From Chromatiaceae bacterium (lineage in GTDB: Bacteria; Pseudomonadota; Gammaproteobacteria; Chromatiales; Chromatiaceae): DNA of 61,147 nt. Under the pieces are notes generated by a model. It did no database searches and was not told where the DNA came from. It was given only the letters and a program-made list of their open reading frames with translations. The DNA lies in contig JALSSC010000026.1 of the NCBI GenBank assembly GCA_026984455.1, positions 1 to 61,147 of the forward strand, given 5' to 3'. Position 1 is the first letter of the stretch. Each line of letters starts with the position of its first letter. This document shows positions 1 through 8,810 of the stretch, in pieces. Position numbers and translations under genes: made by a program.

Positions 1-9
1 CCGCTGTCT

Positions 10-564
10 TCAGACGACGCCAGCGTAGATCTCCGCCAAGGGCAGGTCGAGGTCCAGGCAGTCCAGGTGCACCGAGCCCTCACCGTGGATCTCGCGCCTC
101 CAGTCCCGGGCACGCCGGTATACCTCCACCCTGGGCCGGTCCTGGGCCACCAGGAGGTATTCCCTCAGGCTGTCCAGGGTCTGATACGCCAGGCGTTTCT
201 CCCCCCGGTCGATGCGTTCGGTGGCGGGCGAGAGGACCTCGACGATCAGGCAGGGGCGGGTGCACCAATAGGTCTCCCGATCATCGGGATCGCAGGTGAG
301 CACCAAATCCGGATAGTAGAAGACATCCTGGCCCTGGATACGCAGGCGGACCTTCATGTCGGCGACGAAGAGCTGGCACCGCGTCTCCCTCGCTGACGGC
401 CCCAGGCCCAGGGTCAACGCGGTGACCACGGAACCGTGGGCACGGCTCGCCCCGCCCATGGCATAGACCCGTCCGCCGATGTATTCGTGCCGAATCCCGC
501 TGCCGAGTTCACCTTCCAGATATTCGTCCACACCGATGAAATCGCCTTGGGGGGCAGCGGTCAT
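10..564 (-). CDS. Uma2 family protein (DUF820, restriction-endonuclease fold)
   Basis: Unrecognised biological role; the protein (about 184 aa) reads as a Uma2/DUF820 member, a family with a PD-(D/E)XK nuclease fold that is abundant in cyanobacteria and scattered in other bacteria. Visible family features are the N-terminal RHEYIGGRVYAMGGAS segment, the YYPDLVLTCDPDD strand carrying the likely catalytic Asp, and the CLIVEVLSPATERIDRGEK segment, where EVLS supplies the Glu and the trailing Lys-rich helix follows. The ATG at 564 (MTAAPQG) is preferred; a GTG three codons upstream at 573 is possible. It is a lone gene with no visible operon partner. Family membership is fairly sure, the function is not known. 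Confidence 0.8.
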   Translation of the reverse strand: MTAAPQGDFIGVDEYLEGELGSGIRHEYIGGRVYAMGGASRAHGSVVTALTLGLGPSARETRCQLFVADMKVRLRIQGQDVFYYPDLVLTCDPDDRETYWCTRPCLIVEVLSPATERIDRGEKRLAYQTLDSLREYLLVAQDRPRVEVYRRARDWRREIHGEGSVHLDCLDLDLPLAEIYAGVV

Positions 565-573
565 GGCGGACAC

Positions 574-853
574 CTCAGAAAATGCAGGAAATCAGGATAG
601 TGGACCCTTCGTAGCGCCTCAAGCGGTGGATCGGCCCCTCCCCCACGAACCGGTTTCACGAAACGTGAAGATCGCATCGAAACGATCCAACGGTCTGTCT
701 AGCGGGGGGCCTCACCGGCCTCTCCGACAAGGCTTTTTTCCTTTATTATCAGTATATTGAAGACATACTCCAACAGTTGGCACAGGTTCTGCAAAGCCCA
801 GGACAAGCTCCACGAGCTGACGACCCCTGATCCAGAAACCGAGGAGACAGACC
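574..853. other. Intergenic region between divergent genes
   Basis: The 280 bp separate the leftward Uma2 gene from the rightward exported-protein gene. A GC-rich stretch followed by a T-rich run lies near 703-745 and could be part of a promoter or terminator. I see no small gene. GAGGAGACAGACC just before 854 serves as the ribosome-binding site of the next gene. Confidence 0.4.
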
Positions 854-1222
854 ATGAACAAGACCCTGACCACCACCGCCGTCGCCGCCCTCGTCGCCCT
901 CGCCGCCGGCCCCGCCCTGAGCGCCGACGCCACCAGCCTCGACCGGGTATCGCGCGGCAACATCGACATGGGCGGCCTGGACTATCCGGCCACCCTCCAG
1001 GACCCCGTCACCGGCCGGGCCCCGCGGATCACCTCCCTGGACGACTTCCTGCGCGGCAGCCATGACGGCTACCAGGGCGACATCCGGGGCAATCGGCCTC
1101 AGAGCCTCGGCGGCGACCACTTCGTGAGCACCATGGAGCGCGCCATGGCCGGCCACGACCTGGGCTACCAGGTGCCGAACGGCACCGCCTGCCCGGTGAG
1201 CCCCAGCGGCGCCTCCTGCTGA
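854..1222 (+). CDS. Small exported protein of unknown function
   Basis: I do not recognise this 122-aa protein. It begins with a clear Sec signal peptide (MNKTLTTTAVAALVALAAG, then PALSADA, with a likely cleavage after ALSA), so the mature protein of about 98 residues should be periplasmic or secreted. The mature part is rich in Gly, Asp and Arg, has no predicted membrane segment, and has two Cys near the C-terminus (TACPVSPSGASC) that could form a disulphide. A good ribosome-binding site (GAGGAG) is placed 9 bases before the ATG, which supports the start. It is monocistronic. Codon use matches the neighbours, so I take it as a real gene, but I can offer no function. Confidence 0.65.
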   Translation: MNKTLTTTAVAALVALAAGPALSADATSLDRVSRGNIDMGGLDYPATLQDPVTGRAPRITSLDDFLRGSHDGYQGDIRGNRPQSLGGDHFVSTMERAMAGHDLGYQVPNGTACPVSPSGASC

Positions 1223-1362
1223 TCCGGCGCTCCCATCCCCGTTCCGCCCCCCCTGCGCAACCGTTCACCCCCCTGCAAGGCGGCCCTCTCCCGCCGGGCA
1301 GGGGCAGGACGGGCGGTGAAAGGTGGCGTCCCGCGACCGCGTGCGCCCCCCATCTCGGAGAT

Positions 1363-2799
1363 TCAGGCGGAGGCCATCAGGCCCTCGGCCCAGGCCTCCA
1401 GGTCGTCCAGGACGGCCTGGGCGCGCGGGTCCTCCCGGAACCGCTCCCGTAACCGGAACAAGGCCTCCCCATAGGCGTCCAGGGTGATGGAGCCACCCCC
1501 CTGGGGATCGGTGAGACGGCGCCAGCGGAAGGCCTGCCAGCGTTCCCGCTCCTCCGGGTTCAGGGTCTCGGGCCAGTTGCGCGCCCGGTAGCGGAACAGG
1601 ATCTCCGGCAGACGCGGATCCGCGAAATCCGGATGCCAGGTGGCCAGGCGCTCCGGCGGCAGGGCCCGGGCCTGATCGCACAGGGCGCGGTCGGCATCGC
1701 CCAGGAAACCGTCGTAGAGGGCGAAGTCCGGATCGCGTTCGGACCCGTCCGCGGGCCGGGCGAAGACCTCCTGGAGCTTGGCGGCCAGGCCCCGGGCGTG
1801 CGCCAGGCGCGCGGCATGGCGGTGTACCGCCGTCAGGTCGATGGCCCAGAGCCCCGCCCTCTCCGCTGACAGGGTATTGAGGGGGGCGAGCATGGGCGAG
1901 CGGTTCAGGTGGACCACCTTCAGGGGCAGGCGCTCCACCCCCTCGGGCAGGTCCTCGCGGCTGACGAACAGACGTTCACGCACCGCCTCCGGGGCAAGGT
2001 CTAGCAGTTCCCGGGGGTCCCGACGCAGATCCCAGACGATGACCCCGTTGCGGTTGACCGGGTGGGCGGCCAGGGGCAGCACCGGGGCGATGCAACCCGT
2101 TTCCGCCGGATAGCGTGAGGAGACGTGCAGCAAGGGCCGCGGCCGCCGCAGGTCGAGCAATTCGGCCACCCGGTCCTTGTGGCGCAGCGCCAGGGCATAG
2201 GTGAACAGGCGCGGCTGGACCCGTTTGAGCAGGCGCGCCAGGTCGATGGTGGCGTTCACGTCGGCGAGGGCGTCGTGGGCCCCCTGGTGGGCGATGGCGT
2301 TGGCCTCCGCGAGGTCCTCCAGGCGGAAGCTGGGGGTGCCGTCCTCGTGCCGCGGCCACTGAATGCCCTCTGGGCGCAGGGCATGGGCCATGCGCATCAC
2401 GTCGATCAGGTCCCAACGGCTGTTGCCGTTGCGCCACTCGCGTTCGTAGGGATCGAAACAGTTGCGGTAGAGGGTGTGGCGGGTGATCTCGTCGTCGAAG
2501 CGGATGTTGTTGTAGCCCGCCCCACAGGTCCCGGGGACCATGAAGGGCGCCCGCACCCGGGCGATGAATTCGGCCTCGGGCAGGCCCTCTGCCAGGGCCC
2601 GCTGCGGGGTGATGCCGGTGATCAGGCAGGCCTCAGGATGGGGCAGGAGGTCGTCCGCCGGACGGGCGAACAGCACCAGAGGGTCGTCGATGGGGTGCAG
2701 ATCGGCATCGGTACGCTGCCCGGCGAATTGCGCCGGGCGGTCACGAACCGGGTCCGCACCCCAGGTCTCGTAGTCGTGCCAGTAGAAGCTGAAGTTCAA
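1363..2799 (-). CDS. sbcB: Exodeoxyribonuclease I
   Basis: ExoI degrades single-stranded DNA 3' to 5' and acts in mismatch repair and recombination. The 478-aa length is normal for the family. The DEDDh nuclease motifs are visible: DYET near residue 10 (first Asp and Glu), the YNNIRFDDE segment near residue 105, and HQGAHDALADV near residue 180 carrying the catalytic His and last Asp. The SH3-like and C-terminal ExoI domains follow (NRNGVIVWDLRRDP; YRARNWPETLNPEE). The start is odd: the first codon compatible with the family N-terminus (NFSFYWHDYETWG) is a TTG at 2799, with no in-frame ATG close by. It is monocistronic, oriented with the rplS operon but downstream of it. Confidence 0.93.
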   Translation of the reverse strand: MNFSFYWHDYETWGADPVRDRPAQFAGQRTDADLHPIDDPLVLFARPADDLLPHPEACLITGITPQRALAEGLPEAEFIARVRAPFMVPGTCGAGYNNIRFDDEITRHTLYRNCFDPYEREWRNGNSRWDLIDVMRMAHALRPEGIQWPRHEDGTPSFRLEDLAEANAIAHQGAHDALADVNATIDLARLLKRVQPRLFTYALALRHKDRVAELLDLRRPRPLLHVSSRYPAETGCIAPVLPLAAHPVNRNGVIVWDLRRDPRELLDLAPEAVRERLFVSREDLPEGVERLPLKVVHLNRSPMLAPLNTLSAERAGLWAIDLTAVHRHAARLAHARGLAAKLQEVFARPADGSERDPDFALYDGFLGDADRALCDQARALPPERLATWHPDFADPRLPEILFRYRARNWPETLNPEERERWQAFRWRRLTDPQGGGSITLDAYGEALFRLRERFREDPRAQAVLDDLEAWAEGLMASA

Positions 2800-2895
2800 A
2801 CCAGCCGGCCCGGTTCGGTCGCAGGCGCTGGGAGGGTCTCACGGCCACGGCGCTGTGCGTGGCGCGAGGCCGCTCCCACGCACACGGGCGGCCGG
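2800..2895. repeat. GC-rich intergenic segment with a partial REP-like palindrome
   Basis: Between rplS and sbcB lies a dyad-rich stretch ending in GAGGCCGCTCCCACGC. This resembles the reverse complement of the GTGGGAGCGGC arm of the REP-like elements found later in the window near 48.7, 55.4, 55.65 and 61.1 kb. It may act as an mRNA stabiliser or terminator for the ribosomal operon. The match is partial. Confidence 0.4.
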
Positions 2896-3267
2896 TCAGG
2901 CGCGCGCGGCCTTGGCCTTGGAGACGATCTTCTCCTTGATGCGGGCGGCCTTGCCGGTACGTCCGCGCAGATAGTAGAGCTTGGCCCGGCGCACGTCGCC
3001 GCGGCGCACCACCTCGATGGAGGCAATGGCCGGGCTGTGGGTCTGGAACACCCGCTCCACGCCTTCGCCGTGGGATATCTTGCGCACCGTGAAGGCCGAG
3101 TTGAGGCCGCGGTTGCGCTTGGCTATGACCACGCCCTCGAAGGCCTGGAGGCGTTCGCGGTTACCCTCCTTCACCCTCACCTGGACACGCACGCTGTCGC
3201 CAGGGGAGAACCCGGGGATGTCGGTCTTCAGTTGCTCGCTCTCGAGTTCCTGGATGATATGGCTCAT
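2896..3267 (-). CDS. rplS: 50S ribosomal protein L19
   Basis: L19 lies at the 30S-50S interface of the ribosome. The 123-aa protein shows the family sequence throughout ([20 protein letters not shown] at the N-terminus, then [20 protein letters not shown], and the C-terminal [20 protein letters not shown] block). It is the last gene of the conserved order rpsP-rimM-trmD-rplS and begins 4 bases after the trmD stop, so it is cotranscribed and probably translationally coupled. Length and sequence are ordinary. Confidence 0.98.
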   Translation of the reverse strand: MSHIIQELESEQLKTDIPGFSPGDSVRVQVRVKEGNRERLQAFEGVVIAKRNRGLNSAFTVRKISHGEGVERVFQTHSPAIASIEVVRRGDVRRAKLYYLRGRTGKAARIKEKIVSKAKAARA

Positions 3268-3271
3268 TTCG

Positions 3272-4033
3272 TCACTCCGATTCCTGGTGGGCGCGCCGCG
3301 CCCTTATGAATTCTTCCGGCAGTTCGCCGCCCTCGGCCTCCGCCTGCAATCGCGCGAACAGATCCGGGCGCCGTTCCCGGGTCCGCCCCAGGGCCTGCTG
3401 GAGGCGCCAGCGGCGGATCGCGGCGTGATCGCCCGACAGCAGCACCGGCGGCACGGCCATCCCGTCCACCACCTCCGGGCGGGTATAGTGGGGGCAATCC
3501 AGGCGCCCGTCCACGTGCGAGTCCTGGGCCGCCGAGTCGGCGTGACCGAGGACCCCGGGCAGGAGCCGGATCACCGCGTCCATGAGCACCATGGCGGCCA
3601 GCTCGCCCCCCGAGAGCACATAGTCTCCGATAGACCACTCGCCATCCACATGGCGCTCCAGCAGGCGTTCGTCCACGCCCTCGTAACGCCCCGCCAGGAG
3701 GATCAACCCCGGACGCCGGGCGAAATCCGCCACCGCCGCCTGGTCCAGCACCCGCCCCTGGGGGCTGAGGTAGATCACCTCGCTCCCCTCGGGGGCCGCG
3801 GCCCGCGCCGCCGCTATGGCATCGCGCAGGGGCTCGTATTTCAGCACCATCCCCGGGCCGCCGCCGTAGGGCCGGTCGTCCACCGTGCGATGCACGTCCC
3901 GGGTGAAGTCGCGCGGGTTCCACAGCACCAGCTCCGCCGGCCCCGTCTCCAGGGCCTTGCCGGTGAGGCCCTGGCCCCGCATACACTCGAACATCGCCGG
4001 AAACAGGCTGATGACGTCGAAACGCAGGGACAT
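3272..4033 (-). CDS. trmD: tRNA (guanine-N1)-methyltransferase TrmD
   Basis: TrmD methylates G37 of tRNAs that read CNN codons and prevents +1 frameshifting. The 253-aa protein has the SPOUT trefoil-knot fingerprint: an N-terminal [15 protein letters not shown], the AdoMet-binding [15 protein letters not shown] and [14 protein letters not shown] segments, and the C-terminal [19 protein letters not shown] block. The open frame extends 35 codons further upstream, but family alignment and a one-base overlap with the rimM stop (TGATG) fix the start at 4033. It is the third gene of the rpsP operon. Confidence 0.97.
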   Translation of the reverse strand: MSLRFDVISLFPAMFECMRGQGLTGKALETGPAELVLWNPRDFTRDVHRTVDDRPYGGGPGMVLKYEPLRDAIAAARAAAPEGSEVIYLSPQGRVLDQAAVADFARRPGLILLAGRYEGVDERLLERHVDGEWSIGDYVLSGGELAAMVLMDAVIRLLPGVLGHADSAAQDSHVDGRLDCPHYTRPEVVDGMAVPPVLLSGDHAAIRRWRLQQALGRTRERRPDLFARLQAEAEGGELPEEFIRARRAHQESE

Positions 4034-4542
4034 CAGAAATCCGGGTCCCAATCCACCCGGATCCGGCCTGCCTCCAGGTCCAGGTCCGCGACCACCCGCC
4101 CCCACAGCAGGGGGATCAGGCGCTCGCGCTCGCCGCACACCACCAGCACATCGTTGGCCCCCGTCTCGAACAGGTGCCGGACCCGCCCCAACGGCACCCC
4201 TTCCAGGGTCACCACCTCCAGGCCTTCCAGGTCGGACCAGTAGACCTCGTCGGCGGCCACCGGCGGCAACTGATCCCGCCTCACCGCGATATCGAGCCCC
4301 ATGAGGGCGCGCGCCTGGTCACGGTCGACGACCCCTTCGATGCGCGCCACCAGCCCCTTGCCCTGGAGGCGGCCGCCACGCACCACCACGGCCCGCCAGT
4401 CACCGGTGCCCCCCAGGTACCAGGGGGAATAGTTCAGGATACCCTCGCGTGGACGGGTATCCGAGTGGATCCGCACCCACCCCTGAACACCGTAGACCCC
4501 GGAGATCCGACCCAGGACCACCTTGCGGGCCGGGTCCACCAT
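4033..4542 (-). CDS. rimM: Ribosome maturation factor RimM
   Basis: RimM binds S19 and assists 30S head maturation. At 169 aa it has the two expected parts: an N-terminal beta-barrel ([20 protein letters not shown]) and a C-terminal PRC-barrel ([22 protein letters not shown], ending in [20 protein letters not shown]). It starts 11 bases after rpsP and its stop overlaps the trmD start by one base. The order and spacing are those of the standard bacterial operon. Confidence 0.96.
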   Translation of the reverse strand: MVDPARKVVLGRISGVYGVQGWVRIHSDTRPREGILNYSPWYLGGTGDWRAVVVRGGRLQGKGLVARIEGVVDRDQARALMGLDIAVRRDQLPPVAADEVYWSDLEGLEVVTLEGVPLGRVRHLFETGANDVLVVCGERERLIPLLWGRVVADLDLEAGRIRVDWDPDF

Positions 4543-4553
4543 GCAGACCGGCC

Positions 4554-4826
4554 TCAGGCCTCGGCGGCCTCCGCCTTCGCCGCCTCCCTGGTGGCGCGCG
4601 CCACCAGTTGGGCCACCCGTTCGCTGGGCTTGGCGCCCTGGGAGATCCAGTACTCCACCCGTGCCAGATCCACCTTCAACGGCACCTCGCCACCGACGGC
4701 AATGGGGTTGAAGAACCCCAGACGCTCGATGTAACGACCGTCACGCGGGTTGCGCGAATCGGCCACCACGATGTGATAGAAGGGGCGCTTCTTGGCGCCC
4801 GCCCGGGCGAGACGAATCGAAACCAT
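4554..4826 (-). CDS. rpsP: 30S ribosomal protein S16
   Basis: S16 is a 30S assembly protein. The 90-aa product begins [20 protein letters not shown] and includes [14 protein letters not shown], both diagnostic. The open frame runs 80 codons further upstream, but the family N-terminus fixes the start at 4826. As first gene of the rpsP-rimM-trmD-rplS operon it is preceded by a sigma-70-like promoter about 80 bases upstream. In many bacteria ffh lies upstream; here the neighbour is instead the flagellar fliJ. Confidence 0.98.
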   Translation of the reverse strand: MVSIRLARAGAKKRPFYHIVVADSRNPRDGRYIERLGFFNPIAVGGEVPLKVDLARVEYWISQGAKPSERVAQLVARATREAAKAEAAEA

Positions 4827-4906
4827 GAATCCCGTACCTTTGCAGCCTGATCTGTTGAGGAAACCCGCCCCGCGGAGGGAAGGCATCCCGTCGAGGGAAA
4901 CGGGGC

Positions 4907-4934
4907 ATTTTACGCAAACCCGGGGAAATTGGAA
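4907..4934 (-). promoter_or_regulatory. Candidate sigma-70 promoter of the rpsP operon
   Basis: On the minus strand TTCCAA and TAAAAT are separated by 16 bases, ending about 80 bases before the rpsP start in the 294-bp gap between fliJ and rpsP. The -10 element is close to consensus, the -35 element is moderate. The rest of the gap (4827-5120) shows no gene. Confidence 0.4.
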
Positions 4935-5120
4935 GGGCCTGGTCGCTCTCCCTTGCCATATCGGCTCCCCGCACGGCCCCGCAGGCCGGGGTCGGCGCAG
5001 CCTAACCCAATGGGTCCCACGGGCTTCCCGGGTGACGCTACCGCCGAACCGCAACGGTCCCTGCACGGAGTGGTCACGCCGGATCGCGGCCCACGCCGCT
5101 CTCAGTCGATGCCTGTCAGG

Positions 5121-5567
5121 CTAACGTGACCTGGCCGCGGCCCGGCCGCGGCGGCCCGCCACCTCGTCCAGGAGCGCCTGTTCGCGGCGCTCCTCGCCCC
5201 GGCCGTCCTCCACCTCCAGGCGTTCTATGGCCTTGTCCAGTGAACGGGTGCGGGTATGGCGCAGCCGCCAGGCCTTCTGGGCCTCGGCCAGGGCCCGCCG
5301 CGCCGCCTCCACCACCGCGGCCTGGGCGGTGACTGCCTCGTCCAGGCGGGCCATGAAGACCTGATACTCGGCCAGGCGGCCGGCATCCATCCCACGTTGC
5401 AGACCCTTCTGGAAGTCCCGCCGGTATTCGTCCCGAAAGCGGCACAGGCGCTCCCACTGTACCTCCTCGGCCCGCAGGCGCGCGCGGTCGGCGCCGAGGC
5501 GGCGCGCGGCCTCGCGCTCGCGATGGTCGGCGATGCCCTGGATAGGCCGCAGACGGGAGGCGGACAT
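5121..5567 (-). CDS. fliJ: Flagellar export chaperone FliJ
   Basis: FliJ is the coiled-coil stalk of the flagellar type III export ATPase; it docks into the FliI hexamer and links it to FlhA. The 148-aa protein is almost entirely charged and helical (LRPIQGIADHREREAARRLGA at the start, then RRALAEAQKAWRLRHTRTRS), as expected for the family. It is the last gene of fliEFGHIJ. Unlike the tightly overlapping upstream genes, it is separated from the fliI stop by 145 bases, which may hold an additional promoter or an RNA-processing site; no clear promoter is visible. Identification rests on position and coiled-coil character, since FliJ sequences diverge quickly. Confidence 0.85.
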   Translation of the reverse strand: MSASRLRPIQGIADHREREAARRLGADRARLRAEEVQWERLCRFRDEYRRDFQKGLQRGMDAGRLAEYQVFMARLDEAVTAQAAVVEAARRALAEAQKAWRLRHTRTRSLDKAIERLEVEDGRGEERREQALLDEVAGRRGRAAARSR

Positions 5568-5712
5568 CAGCGCCCCACGGGCGACGGGGGCCGGCGGGTG
5601 CCGCCGGGACGGGCCATCCCCGGCCGGTGCCGGGCCGGGACCCGGCCGCCATGCGACATATCACGCGACATTCCCATTCATCCGTCTCCTGTGTGCGGCT
5701 TCCTTTCTCTTT

Positions 5713-7071
5713 CTATTGAATTACGGTCTTCAGATCTTTCAGACTGGCGGCCACGTCCACCGGGGTGTGCATGTCCTGGCGGAGGAAGCCCTCCAGCACC
5801 GGCAGCATCTGAATGGCGCGGTCGATCTCGGGATCGCTGCCCGCTTCGTAGGCGCCCACCGAGATCAGGTCGCGATTGCGCTGGTAGGTGGACCAGATGC
5901 GCTTGAACTCCCGCGCCGCGGCCTGGTGGTCGTGATCGACGATATCGTTCATGGCCCGGCTGATGGAGGCCTCGATGTCGATGGCGGGGTAGTGACCGGC
6001 CTCGGCCAGGCGCCGCGAGAGCACGATGTGGCCGTCGAGGATGGCGCGGGCGGCATCGGCGATGGGGTCGTTCTGATCGTCGCCCTCGGCCAGCACGGTA
6101 TAGAAGGCGGTGATGGAGCCGCCGCCCTGGACCCCGTTGCCGGCCCGCTCCACCAGTTGCGGCAGCTTGGCGAACACCGAGGGCGGGTAGCCTTTGGTGG
6201 CCGGGGGCTCGTCGATGGCCAGGCCGATCTCACGCTGGGCCTGGGCGAAACGGGTGAGGGAGTCCATCAGCAGCAGGACCTGGCGGCCCTGCTCGCGAAA
6301 GCCCTCGGCGATGGCGGTGGCGAGCATGGCCCCGTGCAGACGCCGCAACGGCGGCTGATCGGCCGGGACGGCCACCACCACGGCGCGCTTCATGCCCTCC
6401 TCGCCAAGGATGTTCTCGATGAACTCCTTCACCTCGCGCCCGCGCTCGCCGATCAGCCCCACCACGGTGACGTCGGCATCGGTGTATCTGGTCATCATGC
6501 CCAGCAATACGCTCTTGCCCACGCCGGAGCCTGCGAACAGGCCCAGGCGCTGTCCTCGGCCCACCGAGAGCAGGGCGTTGATGGCCCGCACCCCCACGTC
6601 CAGGGGCTCCCGTATAGGGGCGCGCAGCAGGGGGTTGTAGACCTCTCCGCCCAAGGGGCGGCGTTGGTCGCTGTGGATGGGCCCCTTACCGTCCAGCGGG
6701 CGACCTGCCCCATCCACCACCCGCCCGAGCAGGGCGTCGCCCACCAGGGCCTCCCCCACCCGCCCCGTGGGGATCACCCGGGCGTCCTGCTCCAGGCCCT
6801 GGATGTCACCCGTGGGCATGAGGTATAGGCTCTCGCCGGCGAAGCCCACCACCTCGGCCTCCACCCGCCGGCCACTGGCGCTCACCACGTCGCACTGGGC
6901 GCCGATGGCGGCGCGGCAGCCCACGGCCTCGAGAGTGAGGCCCACCATGCGCGTCAGCCGCCCCTGGACCACCAGCCCGGGGGTGTGGGCGAGGCGTTTG
7001 CGTGCCTCGCCCAGGCGGGCCACCCACAGGGGCCCCCGGTGCGGATCGGGAATGGCGGGCGAGTCAGGCAT
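5713..7071 (-). CDS. fliI: Flagellum-specific ATP synthase/export ATPase FliI
   Basis: FliI is the F1-beta-like ATPase that energises export through the flagellar type III apparatus. The 452-aa protein has an N-terminal beta-barrel ([18 protein letters not shown]), a P-loop at about residues 177-187 ([11 protein letters not shown]), a Walker B strand ([19 protein letters not shown]) and the family signature [15 protein letters not shown]. The open frame extends 67 codons further, but that part is a shadow of fliH; the ATG at 7071 overlaps the fliH stop by 8 bases and matches the family N-terminus. Translational coupling with fliH, its negative regulator, fits. Confidence 0.97.
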   Translation of the reverse strand: MPDSPAIPDPHRGPLWVARLGEARKRLAHTPGLVVQGRLTRMVGLTLEAVGCRAAIGAQCDVVSASGRRVEAEVVGFAGESLYLMPTGDIQGLEQDARVIPTGRVGEALVGDALLGRVVDGAGRPLDGKGPIHSDQRRPLGGEVYNPLLRAPIREPLDVGVRAINALLSVGRGQRLGLFAGSGVGKSVLLGMMTRYTDADVTVVGLIGERGREVKEFIENILGEEGMKRAVVVAVPADQPPLRRLHGAMLATAIAEGFREQGRQVLLLMDSLTRFAQAQREIGLAIDEPPATKGYPPSVFAKLPQLVERAGNGVQGGGSITAFYTVLAEGDDQNDPIADAARAILDGHIVLSRRLAEAGHYPAIDIEASISRAMNDIVDHDHQAAAREFKRIWSTYQRNRDLISVGAYEAGSDPEIDRAIQMLPVLEGFLRQDMHTPVDVAASLKDLKTVIQ

Positions 7072-7813
7072 CGGCGGCCACCTGGTCACTGGCCCGGCCG
7101 GCCCCGAAGAGCGCCGCGATGAGGGTGTTGAGGCGGGATTCGAGGCTGGCGTCCACCTGGGAGTCGTCACTGAGTACCCGGCATCCGCCCCGTTCCAGGA
7201 CGGGGTCCTCCTGGATCTGCCAGGCCGGTTCGTTCTCGTCCAGGGCATAGAGTTCGCGCACGATGGCGGCATCCTCCGGATGCAGGACCAGGCGTACCCG
7301 GCGGGCGCTCACCGGCAGCACGCTCAGGGCCTCGCGCACCACCCCTACGATCTGGTTGGGATCGGTGCGGATCTCGCGGCGCAACAGTTGCCGCACCATG
7401 CTGGTCACCAGGGTGAGGATCTCCTGTTCCACGGCCTCGTCCATCTCGGCGAAGGGCTCGGCCAGGGCCGCCATCAGACGGTCGAGGCGCTGGAGACGTT
7501 CCTCCAGTCGCTTGCGCATGGTCTCCAGGCCCTCGCGCCGCCCCTGCTCGAGACCTTCCCGGCGGCCTTCGGCCAGGCCCTCCTCCCGCGCCTGGGCCTG
7601 GATGGCCTCGATCTCGGCGGCGGTGGGCAGACTGGGGGGATCCGGCTCCGGTGGTTCGGGCTCCGGCGGTTTGGGCTCCGCGGCCTCCGGCAGCGGAGCG
7701 GCCTCGGTCGCCGTGAGGGAATCGAACCCCAGGGGCGGCGGCCGCCAGGGCTGCACCCGAACGAGTTCCTCGGCCGTCAGGAAGCCGCGTTCAGACGAGT
7801 TGCTCACCGCCAC
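7064..7813 (-). CDS. fliH: Flagellar assembly protein FliH
   Basis: FliH is the peripheral stalk/negative regulator of FliI and tethers it to the C-ring. The 249-aa protein has a Pro/Glu-rich N-terminus ([20 protein letters not shown], residues about 30-50), then the typical helix with small-residue/charge heptads ([20 protein letters not shown]), and the C-terminal globular part ([20 protein letters not shown]) seen in the FliH/HrpE/YscL family. The start is a GTG at 7813, giving a 23-base overlap with fliG; a second GTG two codons later would shorten this. It overlaps fliI by 8 bases. Confidence 0.93.
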   Translation of the reverse strand: MAVSNSSERGFLTAEELVRVQPWRPPPLGFDSLTATEAAPLPEAAEPKPPEPEPPEPDPPSLPTAAEIEAIQAQAREEGLAEGRREGLEQGRREGLETMRKRLEERLQRLDRLMAALAEPFAEMDEAVEQEILTLVTSMVRQLLRREIRTDPNQIVGVVREALSVLPVSARRVRLVLHPEDAAIVRELYALDENEPAWQIQEDPVLERGGCRVLSDDSQVDASLESRLNTLIAALFGAGRASDQVAADA

Positions 7814-8810
7814 CGCCCAAATTCAACTCGCCGGCATCCGCCAGACGCCTGGCGGTGGACAGGATCTCGCGCTGCGCCGCCTCCACGTCGGAGAGCTTGG
7901 CCGGCGCCGCCGCCTCCAGGTCGTCGCGCAACATCTCCGCGGCGCGCTGGGACATGTTCTTGAATATCTTCTCCTTCAAGGCCTCCTCGGCACCCTTTAG
8001 GGCGAGCAGTAACTGGTCGGACGAGACCTCGCGCAAGAGGGTCTGGATGCCGCGGTCGTCGATGTCGATGAGGTTCTCGAATACGAACATGTTGTCCTGG
8101 ATCTCCTGTGCCAGGTCGGCGTCGGCCTCGGTGACCAGTTCGATGATCTGGCCCTCGGTGGTGCCATCCATCAGATTGAGGATGTTGGCCGCGGCCTTGA
8201 TCCCGCCCATGGCCGAGGACTGCACATTGGTGTTGCCGGAGAGCTGCCGTTCCAGGATCTCGTCCAGTTCCTGCAGGGCATGGGGCTGCACCCCGTCGAG
8301 GGTGGCCACGCGCATGAGGATGTCCGGACGCGCCCGCTCGGGGAACTGTTGCAGGACGGCGGCGGCCACGTCGGACTCCAGGAAGGAGAGGACGATGGCG
8401 ACGATCTGGGGATGCTCCAGGCGGATGAGTTCGAAGATGGCGCGGGGATCGAGCCACTTGAGCTGTTCCAGGCCCTTGCTGTTGTGGCCGAGGAGGATGC
8501 GGTCGATGACCCCGCTGGCCTTGTCGGCGCCCAGGGCATTGGTGAGCACGTTGCGGATGTAGTCCTCGGAGCCGAGGCCGAGGGAGGTCTGGGTCTCGAT
8601 GGTGTCGAGAAAACGCTGCATCACCGCCTCCATCTGGGGCGTGGTGACCGTTTTCATCCCGGCCATGGCCATACCCAGTTCCTGCACCTCCTTGGGCCCC
8701 ATGTGCCTGAGGATCTCGGCGGCGTCGTCCTCGCCCAGGGCGAGGAGGAGGATGGCGGAGCGCTCCACCCCACTCATGGATTCGACGATGGCTTGGGTTT
8801 CATCCGGCAT
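7791..8810 (-). CDS. fliG: Flagellar motor switch protein FliG
   Basis: FliG forms the upper C-ring and its C-terminal domain interacts with the MotA stator to generate torque. The 339-aa length is normal. Visible blocks are SGVERSAILLLALGEDDAAE (N domain, binds FliF), the EHPQIVAIVLSFLESDVAA middle domain, and the C-terminal LIDIDDRGIQTLLREVSSDQ torque helix with its charged residues, followed by LLALKGAEEALKEKIFKNMS. It overlaps fliF by 11 bases and fliH by 23, so the whole block is one transcription unit. Confidence 0.97.
   Translation of the reverse strand: MPDETQAIVESMSGVERSAILLLALGEDDAAEILRHMGPKEVQELGMAMAGMKTVTTPQMEAVMQRFLDTIETQTSLGLGSEDYIRNVLTNALGADKASGVIDRILLGHNSKGLEQLKWLDPRAIFELIRLEHPQIVAIVLSFLESDVAAAVLQQFPERARPDILMRVATLDGVQPHALQELDEILERQLSGNTNVQSSAMGGIKAAANILNLMDGTTEGQIIELVTEADADLAQEIQDNMFVFENLIDIDDRGIQTLLREVSSDQLLLALKGAEEALKEKIFKNMSQRAAEMLRDDLEAAAPAKLSDVEAAQREILSTARRLADAGELNLGGGGEQLV

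Noticed and set aside
5568-5712. Sigma-54 promoter between fliI and fliJ
   Set aside because: No GG-N10-GC pattern with the TTGC block was found in this gap on the minus strand.
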